From contig NZ_JACCBF010000001.1 of assembly GCF_013409625.1 (NCBI RefSeq), forward strand, positions 3,351,001 through 3,415,000: 64,000 nucleotides of DNA, in the 5' to 3' direction. A program made the position numbers and the translations under genes. Every line of letters begins with the position of its first letter. Position 1 is the stretch's first letter. Below the pieces are notes generated by a model. It was not told the DNA's origin and did no database searches. It saw nothing but the letters and a program-made list of their open reading frames with translations. Shown here piece after piece: positions 16,922-26,201 of this stretch. This stretch comes from Nocardioides kongjuensis. GTDB lineage: Bacteria; Actinomycetota; Actinomycetes; Propionibacteriales; Nocardioidaceae.

Positions 16922-18613
16922 GTGGCACGTGGACAGAGCAACCAGCAGCAGGACCCCGCCGACTGGGTGACCCGGACCGCCGACCTGGCGCTGCGGCACG
17001 CCGAGCAGGTCAACGGCGGCACCCTGCCCGACCTGGTCACCTGCGCGTCCGGCATCAGCCCGTCCGGGCCGATCCACCTCGGCAACCTGCGTGAGTTCCT
17101 CACCGTGCACTTCGTGGCCGAGGAGATCCGCCGCCGGGGAGTCACCGTGCGCCACCTGCACAGCTGGGACGACTACGACCGGTTCCGCAAGGTGCCGGCC
17201 GGCGTCGACACCGCCTGGAACGAGCACATCGGCCGCCCGCTGTCCGCCGTCCCCGACCCCACGGGCGAGTTCGCCAACTGGGGCGAGCGCTACAAGGCGC
17301 CGCTGCGTGCCGCGCTGGTCGAGATGGGCTGCGACATGGTCGAGGTCGACCAGACCACGATGTACCGGTCGGGCACGTACCGCGAGCAGGTGCTCACCGC
17401 GATCCGCAAGCGCGGCGAGATCGAGACCGTGATGTCCCGCTTCCGCACCAAGAAGGCCGAGGGCGCGGAGGACTCCACCGCCGAGGCCGACGACGCCGGC
17501 CACGGCGCCAGCGAGGACCTCGCCCGGTTCCCCTACAAGCCCTACTGCCGCGGGTGCGGCCGCGACACGGTCACCCTGACGTCGTACGACGACGAGACGA
17601 CCGACCTCGCCTACACCTGCGACGTGTGCGGCGACTCCTACGTCACCAACGTCGCCACCCAGGACGAGGGGAAGCTGGTCTGGAAGGTCGACTGGCCGAT
17701 GCGCTGGACCTTCGAGGGCGTGCACTTCGAGCCCGGCGGCGTCGACCACGCCTCCCCCGGCTCGTCGTACACCGTCGGCAAGGAGATCGTCGGCCCGATC
17801 TTCGGCGGCACCGCGCCGTCGTTCGTCGGGTACTCGTTCGTCGGCGTCGCCGGCATGCCGAAGATGTCGTCGTCCAAGGGCGGCGTGCCGACCGCGGCCG
17901 AGGCGCTGCGGATCCTCGAGGCCCCGATCCTGCGCTGGCTCTACGCCCGCCGGCAGCCCAAGCAGGCGTTCAACGTCGACTTCGGGCAGGAGGTGCTGCG
18001 CCTGTACGACGAGTGGGACGCCCTCACGAAGAAGGCCGCCGTCCCGGAGAAGCGGGACGCCGCCGTGCTCGCCTGGGAGCGGGCGTCCGCCACGTCGACG
18101 GCCGGCACGCTGCCGACCCCGGCGGTCGTCGTACCGTTCCGGATGCTGTCGTCGGTCGCCGACGTGACCGCCGGCTCGCGGGAGATCACCGCGCGCACCG
18201 TCGGCGCCAGCGAGGCGGACCTGGAGCCGCGGCTCACGAAGGCCGCGACCTGGATCACCGCGTACGTCGACCCGGAGGAGCGCACCACGGTCCGCGAGGT
18301 CGCGGACCTCGAGCGGCTCGCATCGCTGTCGGAGCAAGAGTCGCTGTGGATCGGGCTGCTGGTCAAGCGGCTCGCAGCGGCCTTCGAGAGCACCGACCAG
18401 GTCGACGGGCTCACCACGGTGATCTACGGCGTGCCCAAGATCGCACGCGGACTGACGTTGGACGACGCCCCGACCGACGAGGTGAAGGCCGACCAGAAGG
18501 CGTTCTTCAAGCTGCTCTACAACCTGCTCGTCGACGCCGACCGCGGCCCGCGGCTGCCCACCCTGTTCGCCGCGCTGGGGCACGACAAGGTGCGCTCGCT
18601 CCTGGTTCCCTGA
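16922..18613 (+). CDS. lysS: class I lysine--tRNA ligase
   Basis: This 563-residue enzyme is of the class I (archaeal/spirochaetal) type, not the common class II LysRS. CASGISPSGPIHLGNLREFL contains the HIGH-like signature HLGN, and MPKMSSSKGGVP contains the KMSKS-like SSSKG loop. Paired cysteines CRGC and CDVC near residues 211 and 237 look like a zinc-binding insert. The C-terminal helical domain follows. It charges tRNA-Lys. GTG 16922 is the first codon consistent with the family N-terminus. Some actinomycetes carry this form instead of, or in addition to, the class II enzyme. Confidence 0.95.
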   Translation: MARGQSNQQQDPADWVTRTADLALRHAEQVNGGTLPDLVTCASGISPSGPIHLGNLREFLTVHFVAEEIRRRGVTVRHLHSWDDYDRFRKVPAGVDTAWNEHIGRPLSAVPDPTGEFANWGERYKAPLRAALVEMGCDMVEVDQTTMYRSGTYREQVLTAIRKRGEIETVMSRFRTKKAEGAEDSTAEADDAGHGASEDLARFPYKPYCRGCGRDTVTLTSYDDETTDLAYTCDVCGDSYVTNVATQDEGKLVWKVDWPMRWTFEGVHFEPGGVDHASPGSSYTVGKEIVGPIFGGTAPSFVGYSFVGVAGMPKMSSSKGGVPTAAEALRILEAPILRWLYARRQPKQAFNVDFGQEVLRLYDEWDALTKKAAVPEKRDAAVLAWERASATSTAGTLPTPAVVVPFRMLSSVADVTAGSREITARTVGASEADLEPRLTKAATWITAYVDPEERTTVREVADLERLASLSEQESLWIGLLVKRLAAAFESTDQVDGLTTVIYGVPKIARGLTLDDAPTDEVKADQKAFFKLLYNLLVDADRGPRLPTLFAALGHDKVRSLLVP

Positions 18614-18702
18614 GGTCCGCTCCGGGGTTTTTCTCCGAATCCGCGTGATGAACGCCGCCGGACCGCGTCCGGACAGGTGTACATCTCGGACAAGGAGATC
18701 TC

Positions 18703-18876
18703 ATGCGGACCACCCCACTGACCCAGAAGCACCGCGCGACCGAGCCTGTGCCCGCGGCCGAACGTCCCGCCGCGACCCGCGCGCACCGTGGCTCACGCGC
18801 CACGGACCTGCCGATCGCGGCCGCGCTCGGCCTGATCCTGCTGGTGGTCGCCGCCTGGCTGGCCGTGCGGGGCTGA
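18703..18876 (+). CDS. small single-pass membrane protein (hypothetical)
   Basis: An ATG at 18703 with AAGGAG 5 bases upstream opens a 57-codon frame. The first 35 residues are basic and rich in Ala/Thr/Arg. Residues about 37-55 (LPIAAALGLILLVVAAWLAV) form one transmembrane helix, and the protein ends RG. No family was recognised. The good ribosome-binding site and the codon-position GC pattern favour a real gene. It is followed at once by a 26-codon frame. Confidence 0.55.
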   Translation: MRTTPLTQKHRATEPVPAAERPAATRAHRGSRATDLPIAAALGLILLVVAAWLAVRG

Positions 18877-18877
18877 C

Positions 18878-18958
18878 ATGACGCTGTGGCTCTCGTCGCT
18901 GGGAGCGGCGCTCAACGCCCTCGTCATCGACCCGGTCCGGCGGCTCGTGCGTCACTGA
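18878..18958 (+). CDS. possible 26-residue peptide
   Basis: ATG 18878 lies one base after the stop of the preceding small membrane gene. It encodes MTLWLSSLGAALNALVIDPV followed by RRLVRH. This would be a short hydrophobic peptide with a basic tail. There is no separate ribosome-binding site; translation would rely on re-initiation. It may be a real micropeptide or chance. Confidence 0.25.
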   Translation: MTLWLSSLGAALNALVIDPVRRLVRH

Positions 18959-19000
18959 CGAGCCCGGAGGTCGTCGAGCAGGCCGCGCCCGTGGGCGAGG

Positions 19001-19035
19001 CCGTGTCGAGACGCCTGACCGGGGTCTCGACACGG
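19001..19035. terminator. hairpin at convergent junction
   Basis: CCGTGTCGAGAC (19001-19012) and GTCTCGACACGG (19024-19035) form a perfect 12-bp stem with an 11-base loop. It lies between rightward small ORFs and the leftward DUF3151 gene, where a bidirectional terminator is expected. The GTCTCGACAC sequence looks like an intergenic repeat I associate with Nocardioides-type genomes; I cannot verify copy number here. Confidence 0.55.
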
Positions 19036-19042
19036 CGGGCGG

Positions 19043-19462
19043 TCACAGCAGCTCGTCGTACGCCGTCGGGCTGGAGTCGCGCAGGAAGGCCGAGCAGCGC
19101 TCCCACTCGTCGCTCTCGCCGATCGCGCGCGCCGCGAGGGCGAGCAGGGCGAGGGCGCGCAGGAAGCCGCGGTTGGGCTCGTGCTCCCACGGCACCGGGC
19201 CGTTGCCCTTCCAGCCGTTGCGGCGCAGCAGGTCGAGCGAGCGGTGGTAGCCGACGCGGGCGTACGCGTAGACCGTCACGTCGTCGGCGCCCTGGTCGCG
19301 GGCCTGCTCGGCGAAGGCGGCCCAGGCGAGCGGCGAGGCCGGCAGGCGTCGTACGACGGCCGCGGGCACCTGGCCCTCGGCCAGGAGCGCCTCGGCGGGG
19401 TCGACGGGAAGGTGGGTGGGCGGGGGGCCGGCCATCAGGTCGGCGCCGGGCGTGATGCTCAT
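19043..19462 (-). CDS. DUF3151 family protein
   Basis: The 139-residue soluble protein contains AGPPPTHLPVDPAEALLAEG near the start, SPLAWAAFAEQARDQG, and VTVYAYARVGYHRSLDLLRR followed by NGWKGNGPVPWEHEPNRGFL. These are the hallmark blocks of DUF3151, an actinobacterial family of unknown function. The start is ATG 19462; ATG 19471, three codons upstream, is equally possible. It diverges from the MFS exporter. Confidence 0.87.
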   Translation of the reverse strand: MSITPGADLMAGPPPTHLPVDPAEALLAEGQVPAAVVRRLPASPLAWAAFAEQARDQGADDVTVYAYARVGYHRSLDLLRRNGWKGNGPVPWEHEPNRGFLRALALLALAARAIGESDEWERCSAFLRDSSPTAYDELL

Positions 19463-19521
19463 GGAAGCCATTCTTGCCGGAGCGGGAAGCACTGTCGGCG
19501 TCCGGGTGTTGACTGGTGTTC

Positions 19522-21003
19522 GTGACCCAGAGCCCATCAACCTCCCCGGCGGTGAACGCACCCGCAGCGGCCGAGAGCAACCCGTGGCCGGCCCTGTGGG
19601 CCCTGGTCATCGGGTTCTTCATGATCCTGGTCGACCTGACCATCGTGACGGTCGCGACGCCGACGATCATCGAGGACCTCGACGCGTCCGTGAACGACGT
19701 CGTGTGGGTCACCAGCGCCTACATGCTGGCGTACGCCGTGCCGGTGCTGATCACCGGACGGCTGGGCGACCGGTTCGGGTCGAAGTACCTCTACCTCGCC
19801 GGCCTCACCGTGTTCACCCTCGCCTCGCTGTGGTGCGGCCTGACCACGACCGTCGACGCGCTGATCCTGGCGCGGGTCGTGCAGGGCTTCGGCGCGTCGA
19901 TGATGACCCCGCAGACGATGGCGATCATCACCCGGATCTTCCCGCCGGCGAAGCGGGGCAGCGCGATGGCCGTGTGGGGTGCGACCGCCGGCGTCGCCAT
20001 GGTCGTGGGCCCGATCCTCGGTGGCGTGCTCACCGACGGCCTGGGCTGGGAGTGGATCTTCTTCGTCAACATCCCCGTCGGCGTGGTCGCGTTCGTGATG
20101 GCCTGGCGCCTGGTCCCGGCCCTGCCGACCCACGCCCACAAGTTCGACTGGCTCGGTGTCGCGCTGTCGGGCTCGGCGATGTTCCTGCTCTGCTTCGGCA
20201 TCCAGGAGGGGCACCAGATGGACTGGGCCGGCTGGATCATCGCGATGATCGCCGGCGGCATCGCCCTGTTCGTCGCGTTCGTCCTGTGGCAGCGGTTCAA
20301 CCGGGCCGAGCCGCTGGTGCCGCTCAGCCTGTTCAAGGACCGCAACTTCTCGGTCTCCAACGTCGCGATCATGTGCATGGGCTCGATCGGTGCGTCGTTC
20401 GGCTTCCCGCTGATGCTCTACGCCCAGGCCGTCCGCGGGAACTCGCCCACCCAGGCCGCCCTGCTCATGCTGCCCATGGCCGTGATGTCGATCTTCCTCG
20501 CCCAGCCGGTCGGCAAGCTCACCGACCGGCTGCACCCGCGCCAGGTCCTCGGCTTCGGCTTCGCGGTCAGCCTGGCCGGCTTCCTGCTGCTGATGTGGCG
20601 CCTCGAGCCGGGGATCGCGGTGTGGGAGATCGCCGTACCGATGGGGGTCATCGGCGTGGGCAACGCCTTCATCTGGGCCCCCACCGCCGCCACCGCCAAC
20701 CGCAACCTGCCGATCCAGCTCGCCGGTGCGGGCGCCGGCGTCTACAACGCCACCCGCCAGGTCGGCTCGGTGCTCGGCGCCGCCGCGATCGCCGTCCTCA
20801 TGGACAGCCGGCTGGCGCACTACCTCCCGGGCGCGGCCGCGCACGGCGAGGCCGGCGCCGCCCGGATCCCCGACCCGCACGTCGCCGACCTGTTCAGCAG
20901 GGCGATGCAGCAGTCGCTGTGGCTGCCGGCGGCGATGTACGCCGTCGGCCTGGTCGCGGTGATGTTCTACGAGAAGCCGCGGCACGAGGGGTTCGGGCAC
21001 TGA
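19522..21003 (+). CDS. MFS transporter, DHA2 (14-helix) drug exporter type
   Basis: The roughly 493-residue protein has about 14 hydrophobic helices. VDLTIVTVATPTIIEDL lies in helix 1, the motif-A loop reads GRLGDRFGSKYLYLAG after helix 2, and motif C lies around GATAGVAMVVGPILGGVL in helix 5. These mark the DHA2 family, which exports drugs or antiseptics with protons (EmrB/QacA type). The start is GTG 19522; GTG 19516 is an alternative. No regulator sits next to it. Its 3' end meets ilvA across a palindromic repeat. Confidence 0.92.
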   Translation: MTQSPSTSPAVNAPAAAESNPWPALWALVIGFFMILVDLTIVTVATPTIIEDLDASVNDVVWVTSAYMLAYAVPVLITGRLGDRFGSKYLYLAGLTVFTLASLWCGLTTTVDALILARVVQGFGASMMTPQTMAIITRIFPPAKRGSAMAVWGATAGVAMVVGPILGGVLTDGLGWEWIFFVNIPVGVVAFVMAWRLVPALPTHAHKFDWLGVALSGSAMFLLCFGIQEGHQMDWAGWIIAMIAGGIALFVAFVLWQRFNRAEPLVPLSLFKDRNFSVSNVAIMCMGSIGASFGFPLMLYAQAVRGNSPTQAALLMLPMAVMSIFLAQPVGKLTDRLHPRQVLGFGFAVSLAGFLLLMWRLEPGIAVWEIAVPMGVIGVGNAFIWAPTAATANRNLPIQLAGAGAGVYNATRQVGSVLGAAAIAVLMDSRLAHYLPGAAAHGEAGAARIPDPHVADLFSRAMQQSLWLPAAMYAVGLVAVMFYEKPRHEGFGH

Positions 21004-21022
21004 GGTCCGGATTTCGGCCGCT

Positions 21023-21086
21023 GCCAGTTTCACCGGCCGGCCGGTGAAACTGGCGCTGGGACGAGGATGCATCCTCGTCCCAGCGC
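21023..21086. repeat. double palindrome between convergent genes (family A, copy 1)
   Basis: Palindrome A (21023-21054) has half-site GCCAGTTTCACCGGCC and is perfect over 32 bp. Palindrome B (21053-21086) has half-site GCGCTGGGACGAGGATG and is perfect over 34 bp; the two share GC at 21053-21054. The downstream text CTAGTTTTCTCGTCC also recurs, with small changes, in the second locus at 61399-61510. The element lies between the MFS gene and ilvA and could end both transcripts. Confidence 0.85.
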
Positions 21087-21109
21087 TAGTTTTCTCGTCC
21101 AGGCTCGCG

Positions 21110-22399
21110 TTATGACAGCACGAACCCGAACAGCGGGCTGTCCGGCGGGACCTTCTGGACCCGCAGCCGCGACTCCTCCATGCGGGCCAGCAGGCCGGCG
21201 AGGTCGTCGGGCGACTGCATCTCGATGCCGACCAGGGCGGGGCCGGTCTCGCGGTTGTTGCGCTTGGTGTACTCGAACAGGGTGATGTCGTCGTCGGGCC
21301 CGAGCACCTCGTCGAGGAAGCGGCGCAGGGCGCCCGGCTCCTGCGGGAACTCGACGAGGAAGTAGTGCTTGAGGCCCTCGTGGACCAGGGCCCGCTCGAC
21401 GATGTCGGCGTAGCGGGAGACGTCGTTGTTGCCGCCGGACACGATCGCGACGACCCGGCTGCCGGGGGCGAGCCCTTCGAGGCCGGCGCCCGCGGGCAGG
21501 CGCAGCGCCGCGGGGGCCAGCGCCCCGGCGGGCTCGGCGATGATGCCGTCGACCTGGTACAGGTCGAGCATCTCGACGCAGATCAGGCCCTCGGGCACGG
21601 CGACGACCGACAGGTCGACGGCGTCGCGGGCGGAGGCGACGGCGCGGTAGGTGAGGTCGCCGACGCGGCGTACGGCGGCGCCGTCGACGAACGGGTCGAC
21701 CGAGTCGAGCTCCACCGGACCGCCCGCAGCCAGGGCGGCGGCGAGGGACGGGGCACCGGCGGGCTCGGCGGCGAGGACACGTACGCCGGGCAGCCGCTCG
21801 CCGAGGACGGTGAGGGAGCCGGCGATCAGGCCGGCCCCGCCCACCGGGAGGACGAGGGCGTCGGGCTGCCAGCCGAGCGCCGCCGACTGCGCGAGGACCT
21901 CGGCGGCGACGGTGCCCTGGCCGGCGATGATGCCGGGGTGGTCGAACGCGGGCACGGCGGTCGCGCCGGAGGCCGCGGCGAAGTCGGCGGCGGCCACGGC
22001 CGCGTCGTCGTACTGGTCACCGGCGATCACGACCTCGACCTGGTCACCGCCGAGGGCGGCGACCCGGTCGCGCTTCTGCCTGGGGGTGGTGCGGGGCAGG
22101 AAGATCGTGGCGTGCACGCCGGCCCGGGCGCAGGCGAACGCCACGCCCTGGGCGTGGTTGCCGGCGCTGGCGCAGGTGACGCCCCGGGACCGCTCCTCCT
22201 CGGAGAGGCCGGCGAGCACCGTGTAGGCGCCGCGGGCCTTGTAGGAGCGGACCGGGGTGAGGTCCTCGCGCTTGAGCCAGACGTCGTACCCGGTCAGCGC
22301 CGAGAGCCGGTCGGCTCGCTGCAACGGGGTCGGCGCGATGACCGAGCCGAGCAGCCCGGCCGCCTCGTCGACGTCCGCCGCGGTGGGAAGCACCGGCAC
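21110..22399 (-). CDS. ilvA: threonine ammonia-lyase
   Basis: IlvA deaminates threonine to 2-oxobutanoate, the first step to isoleucine, using PLP. The protein has about 429 residues. KREDLTPVRSYKARGAY includes the PLP lysine, SAGNHAQGVAFAC is the serine/threonine dehydratase signature, and PVGGAGLIAG is the glycine-rich phosphate loop. The C-terminus (LKHYFLVEFPQEPGALRRFL) is an ACT-type regulatory domain that would sense isoleucine or valine. The start is GTG 22399, 8 bases after the fbaA stop; TTG 22402 is an alternative. Confidence 0.93.
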   Translation of the reverse strand: MPVLPTAADVDEAAGLLGSVIAPTPLQRADRLSALTGYDVWLKREDLTPVRSYKARGAYTVLAGLSEEERSRGVTCASAGNHAQGVAFACARAGVHATIFLPRTTPRQKRDRVAALGGDQVEVVIAGDQYDDAAVAAADFAAASGATAVPAFDHPGIIAGQGTVAAEVLAQSAALGWQPDALVLPVGGAGLIAGSLTVLGERLPGVRVLAAEPAGAPSLAAALAAGGPVELDSVDPFVDGAAVRRVGDLTYRAVASARDAVDLSVVAVPEGLICVEMLDLYQVDGIIAEPAGALAPAALRLPAGAGLEGLAPGSRVVAIVSGGNNDVSRYADIVERALVHEGLKHYFLVEFPQEPGALRRFLDEVLGPDDDITLFEYTKRNNRETGPALVGIEMQSPDDLAGLLARMEESRLRVQKVPPDSPLFGFVLS

Positions 22400-22406
22400 C
22401 AACGGA

Positions 22407-23438
<1,032 letters not shown>

Positions 23439-23551
23439 GCGATTGGCTCCTGCGCAGGGTGCGGTGACGTCCGCCTCAACCTACCGTGACAACCGATCGC
23501 CGTCGGCGTGCGTATCCCTGCTTGAGTGAACCGCCACCCCTGGAGGACCAG

Positions 23552-24142
23552 ATGCAGGAGATCACGGACCGGCTCGACGCCGAGATCCGCACGCCGCCGC
23601 CGCCGACCTTCGACGTCGCCGCGACGGTGGGCGCCGGGCGGCGCGCCGTACGACGCCGGCGGCTCGCGCGCGGCTCCGCTGCCCTTGCGCTGGCCCTCGT
23701 GGTCGGCGGGGCGGGTCTCGCCGTGACCTCGCGGTTCACGGGCACCGCCGGCGCCGCCCCGGTTGCGGTCGCGGCAGGCGTCTCCGGCGAGGGGCTCGTT
23801 TCGTCGGACCGGCCGACCGACCAGACCCCGGCAGTCGACGACCCGCAGCACGAGGGCGTGATCCTCGTGCGTACCGGCTGGGAGGTCATCGCCCGCGTCG
23901 AGGATCCTGTGACGGGCCTGCGCACGGTCGGCGGTACCGGCCCGATCACCGACTCCACGGCCCTGGGCCTCCGCAAGGGCGCGACCACCACCTGGGTCGT
24001 GCTGTTCCGCTTCGCCGCGACGGGCGACCAGCCGACCAGCCAGGCAGGCGGCGCCCTCGCCGAGACCGCGGCCGAGACCGGCGACGACAGCCTGGCCGCG
24101 TGGCTCGACCACCTGGACATGTTCACGAAAGCCGCCCGGTGA
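23552..24142 (+). CDS. membrane-anchored anti-sigma-like protein
   Basis: This 196-residue protein starts MQEITDRLDAEIRTPPPPTF, with GGAGG 7 bases upstream. Residues 1-50 are cytoplasmic and end in VRRRRLARG. One transmembrane helix follows at about 50-72 (SAALALALVVGGAGLAV), and the rest is extracytoplasmic. No zinc-binding anti-sigma motif was seen. It is paired with a sigma factor whose GTG overlaps its stop (GTGA), the arrangement seen for ECF sigma/anti-sigma pairs, but here the membrane gene comes first. The role is inferred from context. Confidence 0.65.
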   Translation: MQEITDRLDAEIRTPPPPTFDVAATVGAGRRAVRRRRLARGSAALALALVVGGAGLAVTSRFTGTAGAAPVAVAAGVSGEGLVSSDRPTDQTPAVDDPQHEGVILVRTGWEVIARVEDPVTGLRTVGGTGPITDSTALGLRKGATTTWVVLFRFAATGDQPTSQAGGALAETAAETGDDSLAAWLDHLDMFTKAAR

Positions 24143-24636
24143 GGCGCGCGGAACGCGAGGCGGCGTACGTCGAGTTCGCCACCGCCCGCCGCGACCAGCT
24201 GCGCCGGATCGCGTACGGCATGTGCGGCGACTGGCACCGCGCCGACGACCTGGTGCAGACCGCGCTGGTCCGGCTGTACGTCGCCTGGCCGCGGGTCTCC
24301 CGCAACGGCACCGAGGACGCGTACGTCCGCAAGATCCTGCTCAACGCGGTCATCGACGAGTCGCGGCGCGCCGTACGCCGGGAGGTGCCGACCGAGACCC
24401 TGCCCGACCTGCCGGCCTCCTCCGGCCTGGGCGCGGAGGAGCGCGACTCGCTGGTCACCGCGCTGCAGCGGCTGCCGGCCCAGCAGCGGGCGGCAGTGCT
24501 GCTGCGGCACTGGCTCGGGTTGCCGGTCGCCGAGGTCGCGGCCGAGCTCGGCATCTCCGAGGGGACCGTCAAGAGCCACACCGCGCGCGGCCTGCACGCA
24601 CTGCGCGGGCTGCTGGAGACGCCGGAGCGGGCCTGA
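24139..24636 (+). CDS. SigE-family RNA polymerase sigma factor (ECF type)
   Basis: The 165-residue protein has sigma region 2 (YVEFATARRDQLRRIAYGMC, then DWHRADDLVQTALVRLY) and region 4 (LPAQQRAAVLLRHWLGLPVA, then ELGISEGTVKSHTARGLHAL). The W-x-x-A-x-D-L-V-Q-x-A-L pattern is typical of the SigE subgroup common in actinomycetes. GTG 24139 overlaps the stop of the anti-sigma-like gene. It presumably directs stress or envelope genes; no target promoter was identified. Confidence 0.93.
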   Translation: MRRAEREAAYVEFATARRDQLRRIAYGMCGDWHRADDLVQTALVRLYVAWPRVSRNGTEDAYVRKILLNAVIDESRRAVRREVPTETLPDLPASSGLGAEERDSLVTALQRLPAQQRAAVLLRHWLGLPVAEVAAELGISEGTVKSHTARGLHALRGLLETPERA

Positions 24637-24642
24637 GCCGGC

Positions 24643-25323
24643 CTAGCCCCGCCAGGCCTCGTCGCTGTCGAGGTCGGCGTGCTGGCGCACCCAGGAGTGC
24701 ATCGCGATCGCAGCCGCGGCCGACGCGTTGATCGACCGGGTCGACCCGAACTGCGCGATGGAGAAGGTGCCGTCGCAGGCCTCGCGGGCGCCGTCCGAGA
24801 GCCCCGGGCCCTCCTGCCCGAAGAGGAAGCAGACGCGCTCGGGGATCTGCATCGTCTCCAGGTGGGCGGAGCCGGGGAGGTTGTCGATCCCCAGCAGCGG
24901 TACGCCGGACGCGGCGAGGTACTCGTGCAGCTCGGCGACGCTCGGGTGGTGGCGGACGTGCTGGTAGCGGTCGGTCACCATGGCGCCGCGGCGGTTCCAG
25001 CGACGGTTGCCGACGATGTGCACCTCGGCGGCGAGGAAGGCGTTGGCGGAGCGGACGATGGTGCCGATGTTGAAGTCGTGCTGCCAGTTCTCGATGGCGA
25101 CGTGGAAGCCGTGGCGACGCCGGTCGAGGTCGGCGACGATCGCCTCGACCGACCAGTACCGGTAGCGGTCGACGACGTTGCGCCGGTCGCCGTCGCGGAG
25201 CAGCGCCTCGTCGTACACCTCGCTCCCGGGGCCCTCCGGCCACGGCCCCGGCCAGGGCCCGACGCCGACCTCGGGCTGCCCGTGGGGCATCGGGTCGTAC
25301 GGCGCCCGTTCCTCGTCGTCCAC
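24643..25323 (-). CDS. SpoU/TrmH family RNA 2'-O-methyltransferase
   Basis: The protein has about 226 residues. Its SPOUT signatures are NWQHDFNIGTIVRSANAFLA (motif 1), CFLFGQEGPGLS (motif 2) and GSTRSINASAAAAIAMHSW (motif 3), which form the knotted S-adenosylmethionine site. The target, tRNA or rRNA, is unknown. The N-terminal 60 residues are Pro/Gly-rich and not conserved. The start is GTG 25323; ATG 25290 and GTG 25332 are alternatives. It diverges from dedA. Confidence 0.9.
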   Translation of the reverse strand: MDDEERAPYDPMPHGQPEVGVGPWPGPWPEGPGSEVYDEALLRDGDRRNVVDRYRYWSVEAIVADLDRRRHGFHVAIENWQHDFNIGTIVRSANAFLAAEVHIVGNRRWNRRGAMVTDRYQHVRHHPSVAELHEYLAASGVPLLGIDNLPGSAHLETMQIPERVCFLFGQEGPGLSDGAREACDGTFSIAQFGSTRSINASAAAAIAMHSWVRQHADLDSDEAWRG

Positions 25324-25375
25324 GGATCGCACCCTAACGACCACCACGTTGGGCGGCGGCCGGTAGCGTGGCGTC

Positions 25376-26116
25376 GTGAACTCGCTGGTGGCGACCCCGT
25401 TCGTCGTACCCATGCTGCTCGGCATCAAGTGGCTCGACCCCGAGTGGCTGCAGCACGAGTACGGCACCACCTTCATCTGGATCGCCATCGCCATCGTCTT
25501 CGTCGAGTGCGGCCTGTTCTTCCCGTTCCTGCCCGGTGACACCCTGCTGTTCGCGCTCGGCCTGTTCATCGCGGGCAGCAACAAGACCGGCTACTCCGTG
25601 GTCGGGATCTCCAACGAGCCCGTCGAGCTCGTCATCGCCTGCGTCCTGCTCGTGGTCGCCGCGTTCGCCGGCAACGTCGCGGGCTACGAGATCGGCCGCA
25701 AGCTCGGCCCGCCGCTCTACCAGCGCGACGGCCGGATCCTGAAGAAGAAGTACTTCGACAACACCAGCGCCTTCTTCGACAAGCACGGCAGCAAGGCCCT
25801 GGTCATCGGCCGGTTCGTGCCGTTCGTGCGCACCTACATCACGGTCGTCGCCGGCGTCACCTTGATGGAGCGACGCCGCTTCTTCACCTGGAGCGCGATC
25901 GGCGCGGTGCTGTGGGTCATCTCGATCACGCTGCTCGGCTACTTCCTCGGCGCCGCGATCCCGGCGCTCGGCGAGAACATCGACTACGTCACCCTCGCCA
26001 TCCTCGCCTTCTCCGCCGTCCCGGTCGCCTGGGAGTGGTGGCGCCACAAGCGTCCCGGCGCCAAGGGGCGCGACGCGAGGGAACCGGACGCCAAGGTCGA
26101 CTCGCCCGTCGAGTGA
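25376..26116 (+). CDS. DedA family membrane protein
   Basis: The 246-residue protein has four to six membrane segments. VECGLFFPFLPGDTLLFALG is the DedA E-x-x-x-x-x-P-x-x-P-G-D-x-x-L motif. IGRFVPFVRTYITVVAGV is the second conserved block, with the G-R-F-x-P-x-x-R arginine. DedA/VTT proteins act as lipid scramblases or undecaprenyl-phosphate or phospholipid flippases and influence envelope integrity. The start is GTG 25376. The hydrophilic C-terminal tail KRPGAKGRDAREPD is basic. Confidence 0.93.
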   Translation: MNSLVATPFVVPMLLGIKWLDPEWLQHEYGTTFIWIAIAIVFVECGLFFPFLPGDTLLFALGLFIAGSNKTGYSVVGISNEPVELVIACVLLVVAAFAGNVAGYEIGRKLGPPLYQRDGRILKKKYFDNTSAFFDKHGSKALVIGRFVPFVRTYITVVAGVTLMERRRFFTWSAIGAVLWVISITLLGYFLGAAIPALGENIDYVTLAILAFSAVPVAWEWWRHKRPGAKGRDAREPDAKVDSPVE

Positions 26117-26201
26117 TCGCGGGTGTCGGAGGTCGGCGCGATGATTCCTGGTGCGCCCGCCGGTCCACTCCGGCATCCACCTCAACCACCCGGGAGCAAC
26201 C

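Noticed and set aside
16790..18583. Antisense frame of about 600 codons opposite lysS.
   Set aside because: It is rich in Gly/Val/Arg and has no motif; lysS on the sense strand is certain.
19537..21072. Long antisense open frame (about 511 codons) opposite the MFS gene, and similar long frames opposite clpB, dnaK and the five-gene operon.
   Set aside because: At this GC content, antisense frames are often open. Their translations are low-complexity and His/Gly/Arg-rich and match no family, while the sense frames do.
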